This document shows, piece by piece, positions 56,093-64,000 of a DNA stretch of 64,000 nt. Position 1 is the stretch's first letter; each line of letters begins with the position of its first letter. This stretch comes from Saprospiraceae bacterium (GTDB lineage Bacteria > Bacteroidota > Bacteroidia > Chitinophagales > Saprospiraceae), in the NCBI GenBank assembly GCA_020629035.1, contig JAHDEC010000007.1:92725-156724 (forward strand). The letters run 5' to 3'. The position numbers were made by a program, and so were the translations under genes. The notes under the pieces are model-generated. The model worked only from the letters and a program-made list of their open reading frames with translations, was not told the DNA's origin and made no database searches.

Positions 56093-59000
56093 CTATCTAA
56101 TCACCGTAATATCACCCGCCTGCTTCCTGATTTGTCCATCTTCATACAAGATCTCTACCACATAAACATAAACTCCCTGAGTCACTTCTCTGCCCTTGAA
56201 AGTTCCATCCCAACCTACATCTGGTCGGTTTACAGGTACTTCCTGAGCATCAAAAATTAGTTCTCCCCAACGATCATAGATTTGCATGAAATTTACCAAG
56301 TCGTTATCATTATCCGTCTGGGGGAAGAAAGACCCATTTTCATCTCCAAGACTTGGATTAAATACATTCGGGATGTATACACTAACTACCTTTTGGAAGT
56401 TTAAGGTTACACTATCTGTCACAGTACAACCATCACCAAATGATGCTGTTACATATACCGTTTCCGTTTGGTATACATCGAAACTGCTTGACTCACAATC
56501 TTGGCAACTAGCTAAATCGCTCGGTTCCCAATTAATGCTAGTAAAATCAGTTATATCAGAAACAATCGAAACATCATAGGTATTAGTACCCGATAGGATA
56601 GCCAACAAATCGAAATCCAAGGCTGAAGCCTGCGGCACCTCTACTGCATAAGTCAGCTCACAACCATTTACATCGATAATCGTGACTTCATAATTATCCG
56701 GGGCAATCGGAATACTAAATGGCAAACTTGTGATTTCCACAACAGCTTGTGTATTTGCAATCGTTAAGCTAAACGGTAATTCACCTCCCACGGAAGAAAC
56801 AACCACTAAACTTCCTTGTCCCTCTCCTGGACATGGTGGAAAGGCTTCTATCGTGTACTCTAGTTCAAAAGCTAAAGCGACATTGACCAAACTATCACAA
56901 CCATTAGCTGCCATACCTGGTAAAGTTACCTGACCAGATGGAGTATCTTCATCGAATACCTGTCCATTCAGCGTGAAGGATTGTCCATTACACAAGGTAT
57001 CTATATAATCGCCTTCAGGAATCGTTAATAATTCCACACTTACATTTACTGTACTATCACAACCTTGAACCGAAGCATTCTCAAGGACTACTGTACCTTC
57101 CAACATATCTTCAGAGAATTCCATACCTAAAATAGTAATCGTTTCGCCTGGGCAGATTTGTCCGGTCTCTGTACCCTCTTCTATACTTAGTAAAGTCAAG
57201 TTAACTGTGACAATACTATCGCAACCATTTGATGCAACCCCAGGATAATTTACCTGACCTGTTAGGTTCCCTTCGTGGAATAATTCGCCGTCAATATCGA
57301 TGGTATCACCTGGACAAATTTCCGTTATTCCGTAAGGTTCTATGATAGATTCTAAAACATTTAAGCTAACCATGACCGTACTATCACAACCGAACTGACT
57401 AGTCAAATTAACCGTACCTGTAGGAGTACCTTCATCGAAGAACATACCTCCTAATTCTATAGGATCACTACCAGTACAAAAATCAGGGTTGAAATCTGTA
57501 GGTACATTCGTATAGAATTCCATAGCAATGGTGATTAAAGTATCGCAATCTCCATTTACTCCACCGATAAGTTCGGTACCATCTGGATCATCGAAATCAT
57601 ATTGGTTTCCATTAATGATGACTACCTCGTCTTCACAATAAGGACCAACAATACTTACCGGAATCGATTCGACGAAATTGAGTGTGTAATTAATGGTACT
57701 GTCGCAACTGTTTATGGATCCTTGAGCAATATCAATGCTGCCTGTAGGCATATCAAACTCGTCAAAAGTTTGTCCCCCAAGCATGACTATATCACCCTGG
57801 CAGGCATTTACCACAGTATCCAAAGTAGCTGGCTCAAAATAACTAAGGTTTACCGTCACTACCGAATCACATCCGTTTACATTAAAGGTCTCTATACCAG
57901 TTGGATCAGACTCGTCATACAGTGTTCCATTTACAAAAATGATTTCTCCAGGACATAAATCCATCATCACTTCACTGGACAGAGTCGGTATGTTTTCAAA
58001 ACTAAAATCTGGAGATAAAGCGGTCGCTTCACATCCTTCAGCATTCGTAAAATTATTAATACTGATCATCCAAGCATCGTAGTTTGTATTATCCACAAAC
58101 AGCGTATCGTTTTGCAACATTGGCAAATCATCAAAATTGCAAATCGTCAGCAAGTATGTACCATTCGAATTAATGGTTTCGGTTGCAAAAATACCTGAAC
58201 CATTACTTATGATTATATCAAACATATAGGCGGTGCTTCCACCCAAGGTTATTTCATATTCGAAGCAAGATTGGTCACATAAAGGACCACTCGGCTCTAT
58301 CGTGTTTATGGTTGGTGGTGGTGTAACTATGACCACTATTTCTGCCATATCCACTGGACATGAACCACCTCCGATGGTGTAGGTTAAGGTAGTATTGTTC
58401 AATGCCACCCAAGGATTTGAAATCATGTTTCCTGATGCATTATCTACAAAGCTTCCACCTACATCTCCACCTGCAAGAATCGTGTTTAAATCTATTTCCG
58501 CACCTTCACACACCGTTATTTCATTACCTGGACCTGCTTCGAGGACATCCGTTACAGTGATGGTTAAGAGTGCTGTATCTGGTTCACAAGCGCCTACACC
58601 CATGATAATATATTCTACATCATAGCTATTAGGCATCAAACCTGTTGTATTAAAATCCGTTCCCACTAGGCCACCAGAACCCGAAAGATCATCAAAGCTT
58701 CCGAGGGATGGATCGTAAGAGCCCACAAAAATAGTGAGGTCAAAAACATCTCCTGCACATCCTGTAATCGGCACATCCGGACCTGCCTCTAATTGCTCGA
58801 TTACCTCGATTTTTATCGTATCAAAAGCCGAAGGACAAGCATCTCCTAAGGTACTTTCTACCTCGAAAACAAACTGATATAAGCCAGGAGTTGCGCCCAT
58901 AAAATTGACAGTAGGGTTAGGCATACCAGTTATCCCAAATAAGGATGGATTCACTAATTCTGTCCAGCTATTAGTATAATAGCTACCCATTGTAAAGGCA

Positions 59001-62000
59001 GACACGTAATCAAAGAGCATGATGTCCATGTCAGTACTATTACAAATCTGATCTAGTGGATCTACATTAATTAATGGAGATTCGTATACTTCTATTCGGA
59101 TGGTGCTTGTTGCATCACCACAAACTACACTTGAAAAACCGTAATCTACATTGTAGTTTCCTGGAGCAGGTAAACTACTTAAATCAACCATAGTGGCATC
59201 TGTTAAATTTAGCGAAAATCCGCTTAAATCTATCCACGATCCGCCACCATCGGCGCCTGTTATATAATCACTTAGATCGACTAGATCGGTAAAGCCTTCA
59301 CAAATACGTAAGGTATCACCTAGCCCAGGATTATCGATCGTTTCTATGCTAATACTTAATGTGTCTTCAGTCCCACAAGTACCATTGGTATCATAGATAT
59401 ATAGCGTTGTATTAGTGCTTACCCAATCTCCAGCCATAAAACTCACTCCCATCCCATTAGAACCAGAGAAATAGGCTTCATTTCCTGTTAGGTCAATGCC
59501 GGTAATGGTCGATAACTGAACTGAATCACAAACCACAATGTCCTGTTGTGCATCGACAATCGGTGATGGCGCAATATTGATCAAAATCTCCAAACCATTA
59601 TTGGTTACACAGCCTGTATCATTCGGATCATACACATATAAAGTGCTGATACCATCCGTATCAAAAATAGTGTCACATGGTGACCAGAATGGGTTTGAAA
59701 CTGAATTAGAAGATGTCGAGTATATGGCTGTACCTGTGCTGTTTGTTATTTCTGGCAACTTAACAAAACCACAAGCTTCTGGTATTTCAGGAACTTCGAA
59801 AATAATTTCATCCGTAATATCTATGATTAATTCTTTCTCATCAATACAGCCACAACCATTATCTATGTAGACATACAAGGTTATATCTGAGGTGATTACT
59901 GTTCCAGGCGCGTAAATTGTTCCTGTGGCTCCTGAACCTCCGTAGTAGGTAGCGGTTCCAGAACCATTAAAAACATCAATCGGAGGTAGAATGTATTCAG
60001 CACAGGCAGATACTTCTCCCTGCGGCTGTACAATCAAAGGAATCTCCACTACACATAACTCAAAGCTAATTTCACTTGAACAATTGGGTGAGTTTGAATC
60101 ATAAACGTAGAGGGTTGTAGGATTAATACCTGGATTGTAAATATCATTAGGACTATAAGAAGTACCTGTACCTCCAGGCCCTGTAAAAAACATTTCGTTT
60201 CCCGTTAAATTTGTCCCCGTAGGAAAAGGTAAATTATAATCATCTCCACAATATTCTACATCATCAATAGGATCAAACATAGGTGAAGGTTCGTAATCTA
60301 ACATGATCATAACTGGATCAGTTTCGCATCCGCTGGTGGCATGTTGTACGGTATAACAAACAAATACATCACCTGAGATACAATGATTTGTAGGGTCGAC
60401 AATAGCCACATCACAATTTGGTCCAGACCACCACATCACTGCAGAACCTGGAGGGCTCACCACTATATCATCATCCAAGCTGGTTAAATCAAAACAAGCA
60501 AAACCACTGGGATCAGCACACGAAAACTGGTTGTCTATTTCGTTGATTTCTGCATTTGGAAGTAAATCGTACTTTGCATCTGAAGGATCTAATATGGTGC
60601 CAAAGCAAGATGTTCCTTTATCCAGTACCGATATGATTTCTACAACATTGTTAATAACCACATCGATATCAAAAGTTATCGAAGGTGGTACCACATTATT
60701 ATTAATTATCCAAGGCTGATTAATGTCTTCAAAACAAATTTGGAAGGTCGAGATTCCCATGCCAACGTTCTGATAAACAAATTGATCACCGTTCGCTAAA
60801 AAGTTTACGCAGTATGGGCCCACTCCTCCTTGAACATCAAAACTAAAATTATCTACGTTTGGTGACGAATCTGTGCACTCACCAATGCATAATTCACCTC
60901 CTCCAGTTACTGAAACAGTTGGAGTCTCCTGTAGATTTAGCACCATTTGTACTTCACTACAACAGCCAAAAGCACTAACTACTTTAGCCCATAAGTCTAA
61001 ATCATCATCTGTTAAATCAATAGTAGGTCCTATTTGTGTTCCACCATTACTCGGCTCACCGTCAAACCAGGTTACCGTCTCTCCCATTGTATTTACTTCG
61101 CTATCATGCTGAGTAATATCATAATTCATGGCACTTTCATCCTCACAGCCTTCGAAGAGTAATTCTATAGCTTCAGGGGCTGCATGGAAGGTAATAGACT
61201 GGGTACATGGAGCTGGCTCCACAACACCATCACAACCCGTAACATTATCTACTAAACCTTCCAGTGTTAGAGTAATGACATCACCTTCTGACAAACAAAT
61301 AATCCCAAAAGGATCGCAGGTAGGTAAAGTCACCGTTGTTCCAGTAAAACTTGGTAAACTTGCATCGGGATCAAAGCAAAGGGTGAACATGGAATTTAAG
61401 CCAACAATAGGTAAATCAAAAGGTCCGAAAGGCAATCCCAAGAAAGAAAATGAAATAGATCCTGTATAATCACCGGATCCACCCGTAAGATTAAAGCTAA
61501 AATCTCCACAACCTCCTTCACATATTTCTGCGGCTCCAGAGATACAACCCATCGGGGCATCCACAACCTCGATATCTACCTCCGCAGTACTCGTACAATC
61601 ATTTGCATCAGTAACCGTAACCGTGTAAATACCATCATCTGCTAATACTGCAGGAGAGATAGTTGGGTTTTGGTTGGTATCGCTAAAGCCATTAGGACCA
61701 TCCCACATCCAACTTACTCCATCCCCACCCGTTTCCATCAATTCTATATCTTGACCTACACAAACCGTTAAGTTAGTTGCTGTAGCTGTAGCGGTCGGTG
61801 GAGCTAAAACATCAATAACTACCATATCAACAGCAGTACAACCTATGACATCGGTTACCGTCACATTATAAGTACCTGCATCTGCAGCTGTCGATGGAGA
61901 AATGACTGGATTCTGATTCGTATCATTAAAGCCATTGGGACCATCCCACATCCAAGATGTGGCATCGCCTCCTGTTTCTGTTAGTTCAATATCGTCCCCT

Positions 62001-63556
62001 TCACAAACTTCTATATCGTTTGCACCAGCAATGACTGCTGGTTCACCATTTACTGTTATAGTCACCATATCAACGGCAGTACAACCTATAGCATCGGTTA
62101 CCGTCACATTGTAAGTGCCAGCATCTGCGGCTGTTGATGGCGAAATGACTGGATTTTGATTAGTATCACTAAAGCCATTCGGTCCGTCCCACATCCAAGA
62201 GGTTGCATCACCTCCTGTTTCCGTTAATTCTATATCGTCTCCTTCACAAACATCGAGATCATTAGCTCCTGCGATTACTGCAGGCTCACCATTTACCGTA
62301 ATCGTTACCATATCAATAGCCGTACAGCCATTGATATCTGTTATCGTTACATTATAGGTTCCTGCATCAGCTGCGGTGGACGGGGAAATAACTGGGTTTT
62401 GGTTTGTATCACCAAATCCATTCGGTCCGTCCCACATCCAAGAGGTTGCATCACCTCCTGTTTCCGTTAATTCTATATCTTCCCCTTCACAAACATCGAG
62501 ATCATTAGCTCCTGCGATTACATCTGGTGCAGGACTTTCTGTCACTGTTACTTGTATTTCGGAAGTACAACCAGTTGTGGTATCTTCTACCTGAACCCAT
62601 AAATCAATACCACTTCCTGAAGAAATATCCACGGGTGGAAATAGTTGAGTACCTGCATTACTAGGCTGACCATCCCACCAAGTAACCGTCCCAGAACCCG
62701 AAACGTCTCCATCCACTTCAGTTAGATCAAAATTTTCTAAATCAGAAATACATTCCTCGATCATCGGATCCATAATTTCTGGAGCCGGTGTTAAGTTTAC
62801 TGTAAACGAACTAGAAGCGGTACATCCATTATCATCAGTAACTGTAAGGGTAAAGGTGTCACCATCAGAGGCACCCGTTGCTGTAGTACTCACCATACTT
62901 GCATCTGCGATACTGGCACTGCCATCTGTTGTCCAGGCATAGCTATCTGCATCAGCAGGATTAGTAACCGAACCATCGAGGTCTATTTCCTCTCCTTCAC
63001 AAGCTGATGGAGGCGTGACCACTGTAGGTTTTGCTTCCCAGCAGAGAACCATAACATTTGAAAATGTATTTGTTTCATTATCAGCCCAATTAAGATTGGT
63101 TATAGTAAAGTCTGCATCAGTTGCCCCATTGGTACATTTTGGATTGGGATTCCAAGTACCAGACTGTTCCGCATCAGTCGTTGCAGCATCACCAATTAAA
63201 TTTGCACAATCTTCAACACCATCAATAAAAACTTGCATCCACATAAAATCCCAACAATCTAAACAACCTGTTGTTAAAGGATTTGCTGGATCTCCTGCAC
63301 ATCCACCGCATTCATCAACTTTTTCCATATTCATACTGCCTTGCCAGGGTAGACTAAAATCATAATCAATTGAAAATTCAACTGAAGTACAATCTGAAAT
63401 ATCTAAATCATAATTGTCCACCAATGGATAATCACCCGGATAATTATCATCTATTTGATTATAAGATTCTCCGGTTGGATCATCTAAAATCACCGTTTGG
63501 CAATAAGAATTATAGCTTAAAAATAGAAACACGCAGGCAGTTACAAATCTCATCAT
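56093..63556 (-). CDS. Giant type B T9SS cargo with Ig-like and CDS-repeat arrays
   Basis: This 2487-residue secreted protein has a signal peptide (FVTACVFLFLSYNSYCQ). Residues ~345-600 are Ig-like repeats of 81 residues (VCEGEDIELTETGGDATSWM ... DAGTYNVTITD); three are nearly identical at the DNA level and a fourth is diverged. A long run of Ig/HYR-like segments follows (600-1860). Then seven ~55-residue units occur, of the form C-x-G-x-I-x-G-x-x-FDE-x-x-P-x-G ... GCDS-x-V-x-V-x-L (~1866-2240). One SprB-type repeat (CPGEGQGSLVVVSSVGGELP) precedes the gliding-motility sorting domain (~2389-2487; VYIPNVFNPSLGDENGSFF, QIYDRWGELIFDA, WDGTFKGREVTQGVYVYVV). It is likely a surface adhesin or matrix protein. 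No enzyme motif was seen. Confidence 0.92.
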   Translation of the reverse strand: MMRFVTACVFLFLSYNSYCQTVILDDPTGESYNQIDDNYPGDYPLVDNYDLDISDCTSVEFSIDYDFSLPWQGSMNMEKVDECGGCAGDPANPLTTGCLDCWDFMWMQVFIDGVEDCANLIGDAATTDAEQSGTWNPNPKCTNGATDADFTITNLNWADNETNTFSNVMVLCWEAKPTVVTPPSACEGEEIDLDGSVTNPADADSYAWTTDGSASIADASMVSTTATGASDGDTFTLTVTDDNGCTASSSFTVNLTPAPEIMDPMIEECISDLENFDLTEVDGDVSGSGTVTWWDGQPSNAGTQLFPPVDISSGSGIDLWVQVEDTTTGCTSEIQVTVTESPAPDVIAGANDLDVCEGEDIELTETGGDATSWMWDGPNGFGDTNQNPVISPSTAADAGTYNVTITDINGCTAIDMVTITVNGEPAVIAGANDLDVCEGDDIELTETGGDATSWMWDGPNGFSDTNQNPVISPSTAADAGTYNVTVTDAIGCTAVDMVTITVNGEPAVIAGANDIEVCEGDDIELTETGGDATSWMWDGPNGFNDTNQNPVISPSTAADAGTYNVTVTDVIGCTAVDMVVIDVLAPPTATATATNLTVCVGQDIELMETGGDGVSWMWDGPNGFSDTNQNPTISPAVLADDGIYTVTVTDANDCTSTAEVDIEVVDAPMGCISGAAEICEGGCGDFSFNLTGGSGDYTGSISFSFLGLPFGPFDLPIVGLNSMFTLCFDPDASLPSFTGTTVTLPTCDPFGIICLSEGDVITLTLEGLVDNVTGCDGVVEPAPCTQSITFHAAPEAIELLFEGCEDESAMNYDITQHDSEVNTMGETVTWFDGEPSNGGTQIGPTIDLTDDDLDLWAKVVSAFGCCSEVQMVLNLQETPTVSVTGGGELCIGECTDSSPNVDNFSFDVQGGVGPYCVNFLANGDQFVYQNVGMGISTFQICFEDINQPWIINNNVVPPSITFDIDVVINNVVEIISVLDKGTSCFGTILDPSDAKYDLLPNAEINEIDNQFSCADPSGFACFDLTSLDDDIVVSPPGSAVMWWSGPNCDVAIVDPTNHCISGDVFVCYTVQHATSGCETDPVMIMLDYEPSPMFDPIDDVEYCGDDYNLPFPTGTNLTGNEMFFTGPGGTGTSYSPNDIYNPGINPTTLYVYDSNSPNCSSEISFELCVVEIPLIVQPQGEVSACAEYILPPIDVFNGSGTATYYGGSGATGTIYAPGTVITSDITLYVYIDNGCGCIDEKELIIDITDEIIFEVPEIPEACGFVKLPEITNSTGTAIYSTSSNSVSNPFWSPCDTIFDTDGISTLYVYDPNDTGCVTNNGLEILINIAPSPIVDAQQDIVVCDSVQLSTITGIDLTGNEAYFSGSNGMGVSFMAGDWVSTNTTLYIYDTNGTCGTEDTLSISIETIDNPGLGDTLRICEGFTDLVDLSDYITGADGGGSWIDLSGFSLNLTDATMVDLSSLPAPGNYNVDYGFSSVVCGDATSTIRIEVYESPLINVDPLDQICNSTDMDIMLFDYVSAFTMGSYYTNSWTELVNPSLFGITGMPNPTVNFMGATPGLYQFVFEVESTLGDACPSAFDTIKIEVIEQLEAGPDVPITGCAGDVFDLTIFVGSYDPSLGSFDDLSGSGGLVGTDFNTTGLMPNSYDVEYIIMGVGACEPDTALLTITVTDVLEAGPGNEITVCEGAEIDLNTILAGGDVGGSFVDNASGNMISNPWVALNNTTLTYTIGGGSCPVDMAEIVVIVTPPPTINTIEPSGPLCDQSCFEYEITLGGSTAYMFDIIISNGSGIFATETINSNGTYLLTICNFDDLPMLQNDTLFVDNTNYDAWMISINNFTNAEGCEATALSPDFSFENIPTLSSEVMMDLCPGEIIFVNGTLYDESDPTGIETFNVNGCDSVVTVNLSYFEPATLDTVVNACQGDIVMLGGQTFDEFDMPTGSIDIAQGSINSCDSTINYTLNFVESIPVSIVGPYCEDEVVIINGNQYDFDDPDGTELIGGVNGDCDTLITIAMEFYTNVPTDFNPDFCTGSDPIELGGMFFDEGTPTGTVNLTSQFGCDSTVMVSLNVLESIIEPYGITEICPGDTIDIDGELFHEGNLTGQVNYPGVASNGCDSIVTVNLTLLSIEEGTETGQICPGETITILGMEFSEDMLEGTVVLENASVQGCDSTVNVSVELLTIPEGDYIDTLCNGQSFTLNGQVFDEDTPSGQVTLPGMAANGCDSLVNVALAFELEYTIEAFPPCPGEGQGSLVVVSSVGGELPFSLTIANTQAVVEITSLPFSIPIAPDNYEVTIIDVNGCELTYAVEVPQASALDFDLLAILSGTNTYDVSIVSDITDFTSINWEPSDLASCQDCESSSFDVYQTETVYVTASFGDGCTVTDSVTLNFQKVVSVYIPNVFNPSLGDENGSFFPQTDNDNDLVNFMQIYDRWGELIFDAQEVPVNRPDVGWDGTFKGREVTQGVYVYVVEILYEDGQIRKQAGDITVIR

Positions 63557-63680
63557 TCGAAGGTTGTTTAATACACATTTATATTTAGCTTGGGGATACT
63601 AATTAGATAGATACTCCAAGTTAATAAATTGCTGCATGGGGCTGGTTGCAGTTTAATGCCGAAAAGATAGGGAAAAGTAT
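63557..63680. other. Upstream region of the 2487-residue cargo gene
   Basis: The stretch is AT-rich and should carry the promoter of the minus-strand gene starting at 63556. No -7/-33 pair convinced me and no other feature was seen before the heptad arrays begin. Confidence 0.4.
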
Positions 63681-64000
63681 TTAGATGTTAGACCTTAGGT
63701 TTTAGATTTTAGACTTTATGTTTCTTTAAATAAATTATTCTGCTTTAAGGAATATCTCGTGTCTAATGTCTAGGTACTTGGTACTTAGTACTTGGTACTT
63801 GGATTTTTATGAGGTTAGAGGTTAGAGGTTAGAGGTTAGAGGTTAGATGTTAGATGTTAGATGTTAGAGGTTAGATGTTAGATGTTAGATGTTAGATTTT
63901 ATGGTTCTTTAAATACTTTATGTTGCTTACAAATGTCTAGTATCTAATGTCTAGTATCTAATGTCTAGTATCTAATGTCTAGTATCTAATGTCTAGTATC
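63681..64000. repeat. Heptanucleotide repeat arrays in inverted pairs
   Basis: Seven-base periodicity runs through most of this stretch. Block 1: five TTAGnnn heptads (63681-63715), a spacer beginning TTATGTTTCTTTAAATA, then TCTAATG/TCTAGGT/ACTTGGT-type heptads to ~63802. Block 2: twelve perfect heptads TTAGAGG or TTAGATG/T (63815-63898), a spacer TTATGGTTCTTTAAATA, then alternating TCTAGTA and TCTAATG (from 63936, nine full copies) past the right edge. The second arm of each block is roughly the reverse complement of the first (TTAGA versus TCTAA), so each block is arm-spacer-arm. No gene is seen here. It resembles the short tandemly repeated repetitive (STRR) heptamers described in cyanobacteria, but a link is not implied. 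Confidence 0.8.

Noticed and set aside
63811..64000. CRISPR-like regularly repeated sequence
   Set aside because: The unit is only seven bases with no unique spacers between repeats, and no cas gene is present. It is a heptad tandem array, not CRISPR.

Overview
The window looks like chromosome of a low-G+C Bacteroidota bacterium, most likely of the Saprospiria type. The evidence is: seven proteins carrying type IX secretion (T9SS) C-terminal signals or closely related to ones that do, of both type A (YPNP-type) and type B (gliding-motility 'IYDRWG' type); the T9SS response regulator PorX; several outer-membrane barrel candidates; SxxC-type lipoproteins; and Bacteroidota-style promoter boxes (TAnnTTTG, with TTTG 18 bases upstream at glyA).

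Layout. 1-9074: two adjacent, paralogous giant secreted proteins built from ~110-residue tandem repeats (the first runs off the left edge). 9359-15766: a minus-strand block with fabH, efp, accB, accC (fatty-acid initiation plus EF-P), an MsbA-like ABC exporter and a small T9SS cargo protein. 15874-18876: a sigma-54-like promoter, a thioredoxin/SPOR-like protein, hutI and an HMA-MauE membrane protein. 19118-25849: a cohesin-like/SprB-type T9SS cargo with a downstream barrel partner, a DUF1573 lipoprotein and a LamG-like T9SS cargo. 25873-31374: YbaB, a Ca/Na antiporter, TatC, PorX and an HD phosphohydrolase. 31421-34729: an extraordinary protein made of 31 copies of a 23-residue unit in two oppositely charged classes, with OmpA and peptidoglycan-binding modules. 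34796-37281: glyA (with a recognisable promoter), truA and an OsmC protein. 37389-46202: a BNR-like T9SS cargo, an oxidoreductase, a three-gene glycosyltransferase operon and a beta-helix lipoprotein. 46203-50888: an MFS protein, then rimK, an aspartoacylase-family gene and dacB overlapping end to end. 50902-53706: an ECF sigma factor overlapping a membrane-anchored barrel-like protein, then a MetA-type barrel. 53864-54034: a decayed YoeB toxin gene. 54105-63556: a lipoprotein, a membrane protein and a 2487-residue type B cargo. 63557-64000: an array of 7-base repeats running off the right edge.

Functionally the window is dominated by surface construction: large repeat-built exported proteins, the regulator of their secretion system (PorX), envelope anchoring (OmpA/PG-binding, DacB), surface glycan synthesis and outer-membrane barrels. 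The rest is housekeeping (fabH-efp-accBC, glyA, truA, tatC, rimK). The most unusual items are the 23-residue two-charge repeat protein, the heptanucleotide arrays at the right end, the sigma-54-like promoter at 15902 and the broken YoeB gene, which lies in a stretch that otherwise looks empty. All family calls are from reading motifs; no database search was run.
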